64,000 bases of DNA from an uncultured SAR86 cluster bacterium (GCA_902605165.1 CACLBJ010000003.1:62001-126000); one strand, 5' to 3'; shown: positions 27,213 through 36,301, counted from the stretch's first letter. Made by a program: numbers and translations. The notes: generated from the letters alone by a model not told the origin.

Positions 27213-28181
27213 GTGAAAGTTATATATCCTAACAATTTACTAATTATAAGCTTTATTTGCTTTTTATTTCTTGGTTGCTCTTCAACACAATTAATTGATA
27301 TTTCAAAGGATGATCAGCTTAATAGTCTCCTTAACGATATTGGGGAAGCAGAATTAAAAATTAGCACTAATGAAGAAGTAAAACAGCTTATTATTAAATC
27401 AATAGTTCATCTCGATTCTAATATAAAAATAAATTTTGTTGATAGAGTTGATAATGAAGTCCTTCCAATATCAAATAATTTTCTAGATCAAAAGTTCACT
27501 TATTTCTGCAAAACCGCAAATGCCTATCTTGAGGAAGTCACAGAGCAATATTTGTTTGATTTTCAAAAAAATGATGAAGTTTTTATTTTTTATAGCGAAA
27601 GGTTTAAATCTAAGGCAGAGATTTTAAAGAATAGTTACCCTGGAGTAACAATAATTAAACTTGAAGGAAGCTATGATGACCTAGTTAAGAGAGTATTTGA
27701 ATTGTCAGGAAGTAATAGCAGAGGAGATCTAATAAATAGATTGGTTCAAGAGGAAGATATCAGTTTTGTGCCAAGGCCCAGAGAGGATTTTGAAAAGATC
27801 TATATTATTGCCGACTTTGATCAATCTAAAAACTTTATTCCTTCGTTAAGGTTTAACTACATTTTAGATAAAGAAATTTATGTATCTTCACAAGCGGTAA
27901 CAAGAATTGATGATAGAAAAAAGTTATTAGACTTTTCTAAAGTTATTCTCACAGTTCCTAACTCATTTTTGAAAGAGGATAAGTCATTAAGTCTTGATGA
28001 GCTTTCAAAGTTGTCATTTTTGCAAGATTTAATAATCATCTCTGCAATTAAAAAAAATAATGTTAATTCTCAAGTAATAGCTGGCCAGTTTGCAAATATT
28101 CGCTTCTCACAAAATACTTGCTCTGATATGCAGACGAATCTAGTTCAGGTTGATAATCTAGGAGGATTTAGTCAGCTCTGA
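27213..28181 (+). CDS. lpoA: LpoA-like outer-membrane lipoprotein (LppC domain only)
   Basis: In E. coli LpoA is an outer-membrane lipoprotein that activates PBP1A. This 322-residue protein starts with GTG, has a signal peptide and a lipobox FLGC (Cys22). The rest matches the LppC periplasmic-binding-protein-like domain: GSNSRGDLINRLVQEEDISF, PRPREDFEKIYIIADFDQ, and SLRFNYILDKEIYVSSQAVT. Divergent placement from rsmI is the conserved context. E. coli LpoA has 678 residues; the N-terminal TPR-like domain is absent. It overlaps the end of sspA by 14 bases. Confidence 0.82.
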   Translation: MKVIYPNNLLIISFICFLFLGCSSTQLIDISKDDQLNSLLNDIGEAELKISTNEEVKQLIIKSIVHLDSNIKINFVDRVDNEVLPISNNFLDQKFTYFCKTANAYLEEVTEQYLFDFQKNDEVFIFYSERFKSKAEILKNSYPGVTIIKLEGSYDDLVKRVFELSGSNSRGDLINRLVQEEDISFVPRPREDFEKIYIIADFDQSKNFIPSLRFNYILDKEIYVSSQAVTRIDDRKKLLDFSKVILTVPNSFLKEDKSLSLDELSKLSFLQDLIIISAIKKNNVNSQVIAGQFANIRFSQNTCSDMQTNLVQVDNLGGFSQL

Positions 28182-28779
28182 GGTCTTTTTCAATTGTTGT
28201 TAAACTATCAATAAAGCCTGGTCTCTCAAAAATTTTATTTTGGTAATCTAAAAGAGGTTTAAGATGTTTGTTATATGGAAGATTAATACCCATGGATGTT
28301 AATCTCCACATAATTGGTGCTAAGTAACAATCCACAAGAGTGAAATCTTCATTCATAAAAAATGCAAATTCCTTAAAAATTGGTGAAATCGTTGCAAGCT
28401 CTTGAATAAGTTCTTCTTTTGTCTTTTTCTCATTTGCTTTTGTAAGCTTTCCTGAAATTATTGAATCTACTAATGGACACCATTCTCTATCTATTCGCAA
28501 CATTAACTCTCTGCAGTTGGCTCTTGCAACAGGGTAGACAGGCAATAATGGCGGATGCGGAAATCTTTCGTCAAGATATTCCATCATTACTGATGTATCG
28601 TAAAGCGCTAAATCTCTATCAACCAGAATTGGTAATTTATGATAAGGACTAACAGAAAGAATGTCATCTGGAACTTCTTCAATATCGAATTCCCTTATCT
28701 CGCATGCTATATCTTTTTCAGCTAGAACTATTCTAACTCTATGGCTGAGATGATTATCTCTCTCTGAATATAAAATCAT
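28168..28779 (-). CDS. sspA: Stringent starvation protein A
   Basis: GST-fold protein that binds RNA polymerase. It has an N-terminal thioredoxin-like domain (LYSERDNHLSHRVRIVLAEK, SPYHKLPILVDRDLALYDTSVMMEYL) and a helical C-terminal domain. The catalytic Ser or Cys of true glutathione transferases is not evident. Length 203. It follows petC as in many gammaproteobacteria, but no sspB follows; lpoA arrives from the other strand. Confidence 0.92.
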   Translation of the reverse strand: MILYSERDNHLSHRVRIVLAEKDIACEIREFDIEEVPDDILSVSPYHKLPILVDRDLALYDTSVMMEYLDERFPHPPLLPVYPVARANCRELMLRIDREWCPLVDSIISGKLTKANEKKTKEELIQELATISPIFKEFAFFMNEDFTLVDCYLAPIMWRLTSMGINLPYNKHLKPLLDYQNKIFERPGFIDSLTTIEKDLRAD

Positions 28780-28791
28780 GTTGAACTTCTC

Positions 28792-29583
28792 CTAGTGGTA
28801 GTCTTTTTGATATTCTCTGTAGAGAAGCGCAGAAAGAAATGTAAATATAATAAAGAATATTATCGCATATACTCCCATTCTTTCCCTTTCCGCCCTACTG
28901 GGCTCACCTACATATGTTAAAAAATTTGTGAGATCATATATAAATTCATCAAACTCTTCAACATTTAACAAGCCTGATCCGTCTTGATACTTAAGGTAGC
29001 CACATTTTTCTTTAGTAATAGTATTTCCAAATTCATCTCTTTTTTCGCCGCCATTCTTAGCTAAAACAGGGACTTCCTTGCAGCCCAGTTTTTGGCTGCC
29101 TTGTATTGGCGCTAAAATATTTGGCATGTTTACGCCTGGATAAACTAGATTATTTGATCCATAGGTTGTTGATGAGTCATCATAAAAAGCTCTTAAATAG
29201 GTATAAACCCAGCTTGAAGTTCTTTTTCTTGCAACCAAGGTTAAATCAGGAGGAGCATTATCTATTTCTAATTCATGAATAGGAGCAACCATTAAATCAT
29301 ATGGTCCAGCATCCTTATCAGGGACAAGATATTCAAAGAAAATGTCTTCGGGTATTTGTAGATCATTAGCAACCCTTCCCCATCGAGAATATTTAAGCGA
29401 ATGGCAACTGTAGCAATATTTCATAAATGTACCTACGCCTCTTTGCAGCGAAGCCATGTTATTTAAATCTGGCTTAAACTGATCACAATCTCCATAGTCT
29501 TTGCAGGGACCACCTTCGGCTGAATTTATTGAAGGAACAAGTGAGAAAGATAAAATACTTATAATTAATATTGATTTAATCAC
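28792..29583 (-). CDS. petC: Cytochrome c1 of the bc1 complex
   Basis: Heme-c subunit passing electrons from the Rieske centre to soluble cytochrome c. It has an N-terminal signal peptide ending at about SINSA, a heme site CYSCH (57-61), VAPIHELEIDNAPPDLTLVA, a stretch YPGVNMPNIL with the likely axial Met, and one C-terminal membrane anchor ending in REYQKDYH. Starts with GTG overlapping the petB stop (GTGA). Length 263. Confidence 0.95.
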   Translation of the reverse strand: MIKSILIISILSFSLVPSINSAEGGPCKDYGDCDQFKPDLNNMASLQRGVGTFMKYCYSCHSLKYSRWGRVANDLQIPEDIFFEYLVPDKDAGPYDLMVAPIHELEIDNAPPDLTLVARKRTSSWVYTYLRAFYDDSSTTYGSNNLVYPGVNMPNILAPIQGSQKLGCKEVPVLAKNGGEKRDEFGNTITKEKCGYLKYQDGSGLLNVEEFDEFIYDLTNFLTYVGEPSRAERERMGVYAIIFFIIFTFLSALLYREYQKDYH

Positions 29584-30788
29584 AATCTATCTGGCACCTC
29601 ATAGGTTTTTTCAATACTTGTATAAATAGGCATTAATAGGAAAAAAGCAAAATACATTAGAGTACAAATTACGGACATGATTTTCCCTGTTTCTGTAACA
29701 GTTACAGTTCCCAAGTATCCTAAGGTAACAAAGCTAACTATAAACAAAACTATCGCTATCTTACTTAATATTCCTTTGTATCTTATTGAAGCAACATTGC
29801 TTCTATCCAACCAAGGAACGACAAATAATATTGCCACTGCTGCAGCCATGACTACAAGACCACCAAGTGGATCTGGAACTGCTCTTAACATTGTGTAAAA
29901 GGGTGAATAATACCAAACAGGTGCTATATGTTCAGGAGTTACAAGTGGGTTTGCTTCCTCAAAGTTTGCTAATTCAAGAAAATATCCACCACCCTCAGGG
30001 AAGAAAAACATTATTACGCAAAAAACCAGTCCAAAAACTCCAATTGCAGGCATTGCACTCAAGACTTTGTAAGGGAAAAAAGGAACACTGTCTAATGGGA
30101 CTCCATCATCATCAATATATTCCTCAATATCAACACCCTCTGGATTTCCAGCACCAACTTCATGCAATGCTACAAGATGAAGAAAAACTAGAGCAATCAA
30201 TATAAGGGGTAACGCAACTACATGAAGTGCAAAAAATCTTGAAATTGTTATGCCAGAAATATAATAATCACCTCTTATCCAAATCTCTAATGATTCACCA
30301 ATGTAGGGTATTGCTCCAAAAAGAGAGATAATAACTTGTGCGCCCCAATATGACATTTGACCATATGGTAGAACATAACCCAAAAATCCTTCAGCCATCA
30401 TTACTAGATAAATTGTGCATCCAAAAATCCATACTAATTCTTTAGGTTTTTTATATGAACCATACAGGAGGCCTCTGAACATATGAAGATAAACTATAGC
30501 AAAGAACATCGATGCTCCTGTAGTGTGCATGTACCTGATGATCCATCCATAATCAACATCTCTCATAATGTATTCAATTGATGCAAATGCTCCTTCTTCA
30601 GTATTTGAATATGGCATCATTAACCAAATTCCTGTGACTATTTGAAGAATAAGGACAATTGAAGCAAGAGCTCCGAAGAGGTACCAAAAGTTAACTTTTT
30701 TTGGGACAGGATGCTTAGAAAGATGCCTTTCAAATGTGTTAATTATTGGTAGTCTGTAGTTAATCCAGTTTAGAACCTTCGTTACCAT
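29580..30788 (-). CDS. petB: Cytochrome b of the bc1 complex
   Basis: Central membrane subunit with two b hemes and both quinone sites. Ligand histidines H88 and H102 (helix B) and H189 and H204 (helix D) are present; GYVLPYGQMSYWGA and the PEW-type region as PEHIAPVWYYSPFY are visible. About eight or nine membrane segments in 402 residues. The ATG shares one base with the petA stop (TAATG). Confidence 0.97.
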   Translation of the reverse strand: MVTKVLNWINYRLPIINTFERHLSKHPVPKKVNFWYLFGALASIVLILQIVTGIWLMMPYSNTEEGAFASIEYIMRDVDYGWIIRYMHTTGASMFFAIVYLHMFRGLLYGSYKKPKELVWIFGCTIYLVMMAEGFLGYVLPYGQMSYWGAQVIISLFGAIPYIGESLEIWIRGDYYISGITISRFFALHVVALPLILIALVFLHLVALHEVGAGNPEGVDIEEYIDDDGVPLDSVPFFPYKVLSAMPAIGVFGLVFCVIMFFFPEGGGYFLELANFEEANPLVTPEHIAPVWYYSPFYTMLRAVPDPLGGLVVMAAAVAILFVVPWLDRSNVASIRYKGILSKIAIVLFIVSFVTLGYLGTVTVTETGKIMSVICTLMYFAFFLLMPIYTSIEKTYEVPDRL

Positions 30789-31657
30789 TATGCTTCTTCT
30801 CCGATTGTTAAAATACTCCCTTCAAAGTAATGAGGGGGTACAGTTAAATTAGTGGGTGCAGGAACACCTTTATAAACTCTACCAACTAAATCAAACATTG
30901 AGCCATGACAAGGACAGAAAAAACCACCTTCCCAAGAGGAATCCCATGGCTTAGGTTCTACTTCTGGGTAGTATTTAGGCGAGCACCCTAAATGAGTACA
31001 AACTCCAGATAGTACAGAATATTCAGAGCTTAAAGACCTTGTGGCATTAATATTTTTGTAAGGTTCATCAATACTATCTGAATTTGGATCAGCAAGTTTT
31101 GAAATAACTGAGGCCAATCCAGAAAGTGCTGATGGTGAATGCCTTATAATCAATATTGGCTGCTTTCTCCATGAAACTTGAATCTGCTGCCCAACCATCA
31201 TTTTTGAAACGTCAACCTTGACCGCAGATCCTATTGCTTTAGCCCTTGCACTTGGATTCCAAGTTGTTACAAATGGGGTAGCTACAAAAGCTACACCAGT
31301 AGCTGCAAAGCCAGCAGTAAGTCCAATCAAAACCTTTCTTCTCCCTTGATCCGGTTCATTACTTATTTCAGATTCTTTATGTCCATTTTCTTTTGAAATA
31401 GAAATACCAAAGCTATCCAATGTGCTACGAAAATGATCACTAATATTCAAAATATCAGAATTTTCAAGTTCATTTAACGCGTCTACAAGCTCATCTCTGC
31501 TGGAAATAGCTTCATTGAGATCTTTAGTCCTTAGCGATGTCTTCACAAAGCTAGTACCAATGATACCTGCAACCTTTTCACTAACCCTTTTTTGGAAGAA
31601 ATAAATATCGTTGTTAGCTCCTCTGAGAGTTAGATATTTTTCCGTAGTTTCTGTCAT
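30788..31657 (-). CDS. petA: Rieske iron-sulfur protein with recombinase-like N-terminal extension
   Basis: The Rieske part covers residues 105-289. It has a Tat-type signal GRRKVL (105-110) and a membrane segment, then WNPSARAKA and the cluster motifs CTHLGC (220-225) and CPCHG (248-252), with ligands C220, H222, C248 and H251. Ordinary Rieske proteins begin 5-15 residues before the twin arginine. Here about 104 residues precede it, with no Met, GTG or TTG start near GRRKVL. Residues 7-65 (KYLTLRG...IYFFQKRV...VKTSLRTKDLNEA) resemble the DUF6538-type N-terminal domain of tyrosine recombinases. The frame is open throughout, so either a real fusion or a start at a rare codon. Confidence 0.9.
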   Translation of the reverse strand: MTETTEKYLTLRGANNDIYFFQKRVSEKVAGIIGTSFVKTSLRTKDLNEAISSRDELVDALNELENSDILNISDHFRSTLDSFGISISKENGHKESEISNEPDQGRRKVLIGLTAGFAATGVAFVATPFVTTWNPSARAKAIGSAVKVDVSKMMVGQQIQVSWRKQPILIIRHSPSALSGLASVISKLADPNSDSIDEPYKNINATRSLSSEYSVLSGVCTHLGCSPKYYPEVEPKPWDSSWEGGFFCPCHGSMFDLVGRVYKGVPAPTNLTVPPHYFEGSILTIGEEA

Positions 31658-31677
31658 TTTAATAAAGATAAATAATA

Positions 31678-31815
31678 TTAATCAGTAATGTACCCATATT
31701 CTGAAAATAGAGTACTCATGATCTTAAAACAGATAAATGAAGTTAGACTATCAAAAAAGGCAAAATTTTCTGAAATACCTTTAATATTAGGGTATTTTTT
31801 ATTATTTGTACCCAT
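31678..31815 (-). CDS. Possible 45-residue small protein upstream of petA
   Basis: A short open frame between rpsI and petA. It has a strong ribosome binding site AAGGAAG ending three bases before its ATG, and a TATATT -10-like box upstream. The product has no recognisable domain and no clear signal or membrane helix; a middle stretch FICFKIM is hydrophobic. An in-frame Met 17 codons upstream has no binding site. It could be a real small gene, an upstream leader peptide of petA, or chance. A short direct repeat spans its start and its end. Confidence 0.25.
   Translation of the reverse strand: MGTNNKKYPNIKGISENFAFFDSLTSFICFKIMSTLFSEYGYITD
31689..31699. repeat. 11-bp direct repeat, copy 1 (petA side)
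   Basis: The plus-strand sequence TGTACCCATAT occurs here and again at 31807-31817, 118 bases apart, within the 244-base gap between petA and rpsI. The two copies enclose almost exactly the small open frame in this gap. Confidence 0.5.
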
Positions 31816-31817
31816 AT
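31807..31817. repeat. 11-bp direct repeat, copy 2 (rpsI side)
   Basis: Second copy of TGTACCCATAT. On the minus strand it contains the ATG of the small frame. The copies could be a duplicated target site or chance in AT-rich DNA. Confidence 0.5.
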
Positions 31818-31901
31818 ACTTCCTTATATATGTTTCTAAAGTACGCACAATATAATACAAAAACATCCTTATTGGAAGTAGATTTTAATAATAAATTATA
31901 T

Positions 31902-32294
31902 TTATCTTTTTGAAAATTGAGAGCTCTTTCTTGCCTTTTTTAGACCAGGTTTTTTTCGCTCTACTTTTCTTGAATCTCTAGTAAGAAAGCCCGCTTTCTT
32001 CAGCTGTGGCCTAAGCTCTTCATCAAATAAAAGAAGTGCTCTAGAAATACCATGCCTTATTGCTCCTGCTTGGCCGAAGCTGCCACCACCCTTAACTTTT
32101 GCATCAATATCAACTTTATCGATTAAGTTACATAGCTCAAGTGGTTGTTTAACAAGCATTTGAGCTACCTCTCTTCCAAAGTAATCAGAGAGTTCTTTGT
32201 TGTTAACTCTAATAGCTCCGCCACCTTGAGATAAGTAAATTCTTGCAGAAGATGTTTTTCTTCTGCCGGTTGCGTAAAGTCTTTCACTGCTCAT
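31902..32294 (-). CDS. rpsI: 30S ribosomal protein S9
   Basis: Small-subunit protein whose C-terminal tail reaches the P-site tRNA. It has [56 protein letters not shown] and the C-terminal SSQFSKR tail. Length 130 equals E. coli. Its ATG overlaps the rplM stop (ATGA). Confidence 0.98.
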   Translation of the reverse strand: MSSERLYATGRRKTSSARIYLSQGGGAIRVNNKELSDYFGREVAQMLVKQPLELCNLIDKVDIDAKVKGGGSFGQAGAIRHGISRALLLFDEELRPQLKKAGFLTRDSRKVERKKPGLKKARKSSQFSKR

Positions 32295-32725
32295 ATTTTA
32301 GGATTCCATTCAGTAGGATTTTGAGATTCATGAGGATGCTCAGATCCACTATAAACCTTAAGTTTTTTTATCATTAATTTTCCTAGCTTATTTTTTGGTA
32401 ACATCCCTTTAACTGCATTTTCAATAATCCTTTCAGGATTGTTCTCAAGAACTTCTGTATATGATTTTTCTTTTAGTCCGCCAGGATATAAAGAATGTTT
32501 GAAGTATTTCTTTTGTTCAGATTTATTTCCAGTAACTTTTAACTTTTTTGCATTTATCACGACTACGAAATCACCGCCATCAACATGAGGAGTAAATGTT
32601 GGTTTGTCTTTACCTCTTAGTTTATCAGCGATTTTAGTTGCGAAGCGGCCCAAAACCTTATCTGAGGCATCGAACACAACCCAGTCTCTGGTAACTTCAT
32701 TATTTTTTAAGCTAAATGTTTTCAT
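32291..32725 (-). CDS. rplM: 50S ribosomal protein L13
   Basis: Large-subunit assembly protein. Signatures: [42 protein letters not shown], and [21 protein letters not shown] with HPHESQNP. Length 144. It begins the rplM-rpsI-petABC-sspA run. Confidence 0.98.
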   Translation of the reverse strand: MKTFSLKNNEVTRDWVVFDASDKVLGRFATKIADKLRGKDKPTFTPHVDGGDFVVVINAKKLKVTGNKSEQKKYFKHSLYPGGLKEKSYTEVLENNPERIIENAVKGMLPKNKLGKLMIKKLKVYSGSEHPHESQNPTEWNPKI

Positions 32726-32746
32726 ATCACTTTTTTGTGTGGACGA

Positions 32747-32775
32747 ATATTAAAGGTTAAGAGCTATTTAATCAA
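32747..32775 (-). promoter_or_regulatory. Promoter of rplM
   Basis: The minus strand reads TTGATT (32775-32770), a 17-base spacer and TAATAT (32752-32747). A start near 32740 would leave a leader of about 15 bases. It lies in the 63-base gap after zapE. Confidence 0.5.
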
Positions 32776-32788
32776 TAATTTTTATAAT

Positions 32789-33814
32789 TTATTTATCATT
32801 AATATCTCGCATTTCTTCAAGTCTGCTTATGGTTCTATCCCATAAGAATGAAAGCTCTTCTCCGCTATAAAGGTTCCTAATGTCATCATTATTTAAAAAG
32901 AACTTAATTTTTACTTTTTCAATATATGCAATATCAATAAAACCAATGAATCTTCTAATGATATCCTTGCCATAATCATCATTTTGATCAAAATCATCAA
33001 TGAAAAACCAGTCATAATTTTTACAAATAGCTAAGAAATCAGAGATTGCTAAACTTTGTCTAAAGAAATCCTTATATGACAGCCAAATAAAGTCTTTAGT
33101 ATTACCTTTACATGCAAAAGTTCTATCATTTATTCTAAATTCTTTATTAAGGTCACCGATAAAGTTGAAGTTTTTCTTAATGAAATTAAAGATTTCGTCT
33201 TGGTTAAAATCTTCAATATTCTTTGAAGAATTTAAATTTATATTCTTTAATCTATAATCCTTATCTCCAATAAATTCATATACAACAAAGTCCTTTTCTA
33301 ACTGTTTAATTTGTTTAATAAATTTGTCTCTTTGAAGACCATTTTTATAGAGGTTTTCTATCTTTGCATTCGATGTGAGCATTATAAAAACATTCATTTT
33401 TGATAATAAATTTAAAAGTTTTCCAATTATCATTGCATCTGAGACATCCTCAACTTGAAATTCATCAATGAAGATAACTTTATGCTTGGAAGCCATTCTT
33501 CTTGCAATCTTTTCTAAAGGATCTTTGGTATTTTTAACTGACTCAAGTTCAGTGTGAATAAACTTCATTAACTCAATGAAGTGATATGAACATTTAGTAT
33601 GTTTAATTTCTTTAAATATTGAATTTAATATCATGGTTTTACCCCTTCCAACATCACCAAATACGTAACAACCTTTTTTTGATTTTTTATTGAAAAAGTT
33701 TGCAAAAAAGGTCTTTTTAGGAAGGTTTTTTTCAAAAATCTTAAGAAAGTTGTTCTGTTCATCATTTAAATGAATGCCATCTTCTGAAAACTTCTTTAAA
33801 ATAGTTTGATACAT
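32789..33814 (-). CDS. zapE: Cell division ATPase ZapE (AFG1 family)
   Basis: AFG1-like P-loop ATPase that acts on the Z-ring in E. coli. Walker A is GDVGRGKT (53-60); the Walker B region is HKVIFIDEFQVEDVSDAMII. KIENLYKNGLQRDKFI and the RTFACKG region are family-typical. Length 341. E. coli has zapE directly upstream of rplM, as here. It is divergent from the protease gene with 11 bases between start codons. Confidence 0.93.
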   Translation of the reverse strand: MYQTILKKFSEDGIHLNDEQNNFLKIFEKNLPKKTFFANFFNKKSKKGCYVFGDVGRGKTMILNSIFKEIKHTKCSYHFIELMKFIHTELESVKNTKDPLEKIARRMASKHKVIFIDEFQVEDVSDAMIIGKLLNLLSKMNVFIMLTSNAKIENLYKNGLQRDKFIKQIKQLEKDFVVYEFIGDKDYRLKNINLNSSKNIEDFNQDEIFNFIKKNFNFIGDLNKEFRINDRTFACKGNTKDFIWLSYKDFFRQSLAISDFLAICKNYDWFFIDDFDQNDDYGKDIIRRFIGFIDIAYIEKVKIKFFLNNDDIRNLYSGEELSFLWDRTISRLEEMRDINDK

Positions 33815-33825
33815 ACTTTTTAGAA

Positions 33826-34818
33826 ATGGGAAATTATAAGTTTATCATTAGCGGCATTATATTTGCCGCATTTATTGGTATAGTTTCATTTGAAACTGGC
33901 TATAAAAGAGGCTCGCATGAAGATTTGGCCTATGCTGCTGAAAAAGCCTCATCATCTGTTGTCAATATATTCATAAGCAACATGGGAATTAGTAGAACCA
34001 GAAATGCGGTAGGTTCTGGAGTAATTTTCTCAAAAGAAGGACATATTGTAACGAATACTCACATACTGACTAATGCAAGATCTGTATTTGTGGAGTTTAA
34101 TGATGGAGAAATTACAGAGGCAGTATTAATTGGTGCAGATAAATACTCAGACATTGCAGTTTTAAAAATTAGTGGTTTTGAAGGCTTAAATCCTATTGAG
34201 TCAGCTGAATCGAGCAATATAAAGATTGGGGATGAAGTCCTTGCCATTGGAAATCCGTTTGGTGTTGGAAAAACTGTAACAAGTGGCATTATAAGTGCAA
34301 CCGGAAGAGATTATGGAAATCCTTATCTGGAATTACTTCAAACTGATGCAGCAATAAATCCAGGAAACTCTGGCGGTGCATTACTTAATAAAGAAGGAAA
34401 TTTAATTGGTATTAATTCGAGCATATATTCAAAAACTGGAACTTACTCAGGAATTGGTTTTGCAATACCATCTGAAAAAGTAATTCAAGTTGCATCCGAG
34501 CTTATAAAGTTTGGTAAGGTAAGAAATTCATGGATTGGCGACTTTCAGGTAAGGCAGATAAGGCTTAATTTAAAAAGTAGTTTGGTGCCTGCTCTAAGTA
34601 TTATTAAAATTGATGATACATCTGATATTACTAATCCCTTAGAGCTTAATGGAGTATCGGAGGGCGATGTAATATTAAAGATAAATGACTTGCCAGCTAC
34701 ATGGGTAAATCTGACTACAGCTCTAAAATTAACTTTTCCAGGTGATGAAATTTTATTAGAGCTTTACGGAAAAGATGCGAACAAGGAAGTTTTAGTTAAG
34801 ACTATTGCATCTAATTAG
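33826..34818 (+). CDS. degS: DegS/HtrA-type periplasmic serine protease
   Basis: Membrane-anchored trypsin-like protease with one PDZ domain, which in relatives cleaves the anti-sigma factor RseA. There is an N-terminal signal anchor (about residues 5-21), then the protease domain with triad H79 (TNTHILTNA), D109 (YSDIAVLKI) and S182 (PGNSGGAL). A single C-terminal PDZ-like region has GVSEGDVILKINDLPA. Length 330. One PDZ and an uncleaved anchor favour DegS over DegP. It overlaps the end of murA by 8 bases. Confidence 0.9.
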   Translation: MGNYKFIISGIIFAAFIGIVSFETGYKRGSHEDLAYAAEKASSSVVNIFISNMGISRTRNAVGSGVIFSKEGHIVTNTHILTNARSVFVEFNDGEITEAVLIGADKYSDIAVLKISGFEGLNPIESAESSNIKIGDEVLAIGNPFGVGKTVTSGIISATGRDYGNPYLELLQTDAAINPGNSGGALLNKEGNLIGINSSIYSKTGTYSGIGFAIPSEKVIQVASELIKFGKVRNSWIGDFQVRQIRLNLKSSLVPALSIIKIDDTSDITNPLELNGVSEGDVILKINDLPATWVNLTTALKLTFPGDEILLELYGKDANKEVLVKTIASN

Positions 34819-36070
34819 GTAATCTTATTATTTCTGCACCAAGATTGGATAATTTCTCTTCTATTCTCTCATAACCTCTATCAATATGATAAATCCTATC
34901 TACAATGGTTTCTCCTTTTGCTACTAAACCAGCAAGTATTAGACTTGCTGATGCCCTTAAATCTGTGGCCATTACTTGAGCACCAGAAATAGAATCAACT
35001 CCATTAATAAGTGCAGTAGTCCCATTAATTGTTATATCAGTACCCATTCTATTAAGTTCTTGAACATGCATAAATCTATTTTCAAATATGGTTTCTTTTA
35101 CGAAGGACTCACCGCGCCCGATGCAGTTTAAAACAGTAAATTGCGCTTGCATATCCGTTGGAAATCCAGGAAATGGAGCCGTAGTAATATCAACAGGCTT
35201 TATAGCATTATTCGTCATATCTAATGAAATAGAATTCTCATTTGAGTTTATTTCAGCACCAGCCTTTTGAAGAGTTTCTATAATTGCAACCATTCTACTT
35301 TGATCTATCTTATTGATTGTAATTTTTCCATTCGTAAGAGCTCCTGCTACAAGATATGTACCTGCTTCAATCCTATCGGCAGGGATTGTAAAAGTTGTTC
35401 CCATTAATTCTTTTACACCTTCAATTCTTATCTTATCTGTTCCTGCTCCTGAAATATTGGCTCCCATTGAGTTTAAAAAGTCTGCCAAGTCAGAAATTTC
35501 TGGCTCTTTCGCAACATTCGTTAAAGTTGTAACTCCCTCTGCTAATGAAGCAGCCATCATCAAATTTTCTGTGCCAGTTACAGTAACACCCTCAAATTCT
35601 ATATCAGCTCCAATTAGTTTTTTGGCTTTTGCCTCAATATATCCATTATTGAGTGATATTTCTGCACCAAGCTTTTCAAGAGCTGTAAGGTGATAATTCA
35701 CTGGACGACTTCCTATAGCGCATCCTCCAGGTAATGCAATCTTTGCATATCCATATTTAGCCACCATAGATCCAAGAACTAAGATAGAAGCTCGCATAGT
35801 TTTTACAAGCTCATATCTTGCTTCAAGGTTGGAAAGGTTTGATGTATTAAGTCTAAAATTCATTCTTTCATCTAGTGAAATATCTGCTCCCATTGAGCCT
35901 ATGAGTTCAAACATGGTAGTAATATCTTGAAGATATGGAAGATTTTTAAGCGTTACATCATTCGATGAAAGAATTGATGCTGCAATCACTGGTAGAGCAG
36001 CATTTTTAGCACCTGAGCAATCAATCTCACCAAAGAGACTTTTTCCACCTTTAATTAATAATTTTTCCAA
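34811..36070 (-). CDS. murA: UDP-GlcNAc enolpyruvyl transferase
   Basis: First committed step of peptidoglycan synthesis, adding enolpyruvate to UDP-GlcNAc. It has GKSLFGEIDCSGAKNAALPV, the catalytic Cys in LPGGCAIGSRPV (C117, the fosfomycin target), FPGFPTDMQAQF and RFMHVQELNRMG. Length 419. The ATG directly follows the ibaG stop. Confidence 0.97.
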   Translation of the reverse strand: MEKLLIKGGKSLFGEIDCSGAKNAALPVIAASILSSNDVTLKNLPYLQDITTMFELIGSMGADISLDERMNFRLNTSNLSNLEARYELVKTMRASILVLGSMVAKYGYAKIALPGGCAIGSRPVNYHLTALEKLGAEISLNNGYIEAKAKKLIGADIEFEGVTVTGTENLMMAASLAEGVTTLTNVAKEPEISDLADFLNSMGANISGAGTDKIRIEGVKELMGTTFTIPADRIEAGTYLVAGALTNGKITINKIDQSRMVAIIETLQKAGAEINSNENSISLDMTNNAIKPVDITTAPFPGFPTDMQAQFTVLNCIGRGESFVKETIFENRFMHVQELNRMGTDITINGTTALINGVDSISGAQVMATDLRASASLILAGLVAKGETIVDRIYHIDRGYERIEEKLSNLGAEIIRLPN

Positions 36071-36301
36071 TTAAATCTCGCTTGGTGCCTTTAAATCTAA
36101 ACTAATAGCATGGAGTTCACCAGATTGAAGAAGATCTGAGAATAATTTCATAATAGTTTTATGCCTCTCAAGGATACTTATATTTGTGAAATCTTTAGAA
36201 ACAATTTTTATAGAGAAATTACAATCCTGACCGCTGACAGTTAAAACAGAAACATCATCTAAAAAAGATCTAATGAGTTCTTGTATTTGATTATTATCCA
36301 T
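36071..36301 (-). CDS. ibaG: BolA-family protein IbaG
   Basis: Small BolA-like protein that partners monothiol glutaredoxins in iron-sulfur handling. The 76 residues end with the family motif GELHAISLDLKAPSE. Position between mlaC and murA is the conserved gammaproteobacterial one. Its start overlaps the mlaC stop by 8 bases. Confidence 0.9.
   Translation of the reverse strand: MDNNQIQELIRSFLDDVSVLTVSGQDCNFSIKIVSKDFTNISILERHKTIMKLFSDLLQSGELHAISLDLKAPSEI

Noticed and set aside
29580-30788. 14-residue spacing of helix D hemes in cytochrome b as unusual
   Set aside because: The FFALHV...HLVALHEVG arrangement is, as far as I recall, common in gammaproteobacterial cytochrome b.
31816-31866. 17-codon upstream extension of the small frame before petA
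   Set aside because: No ribosome binding site before its Met, while a good one precedes the internal ATG at 31815.
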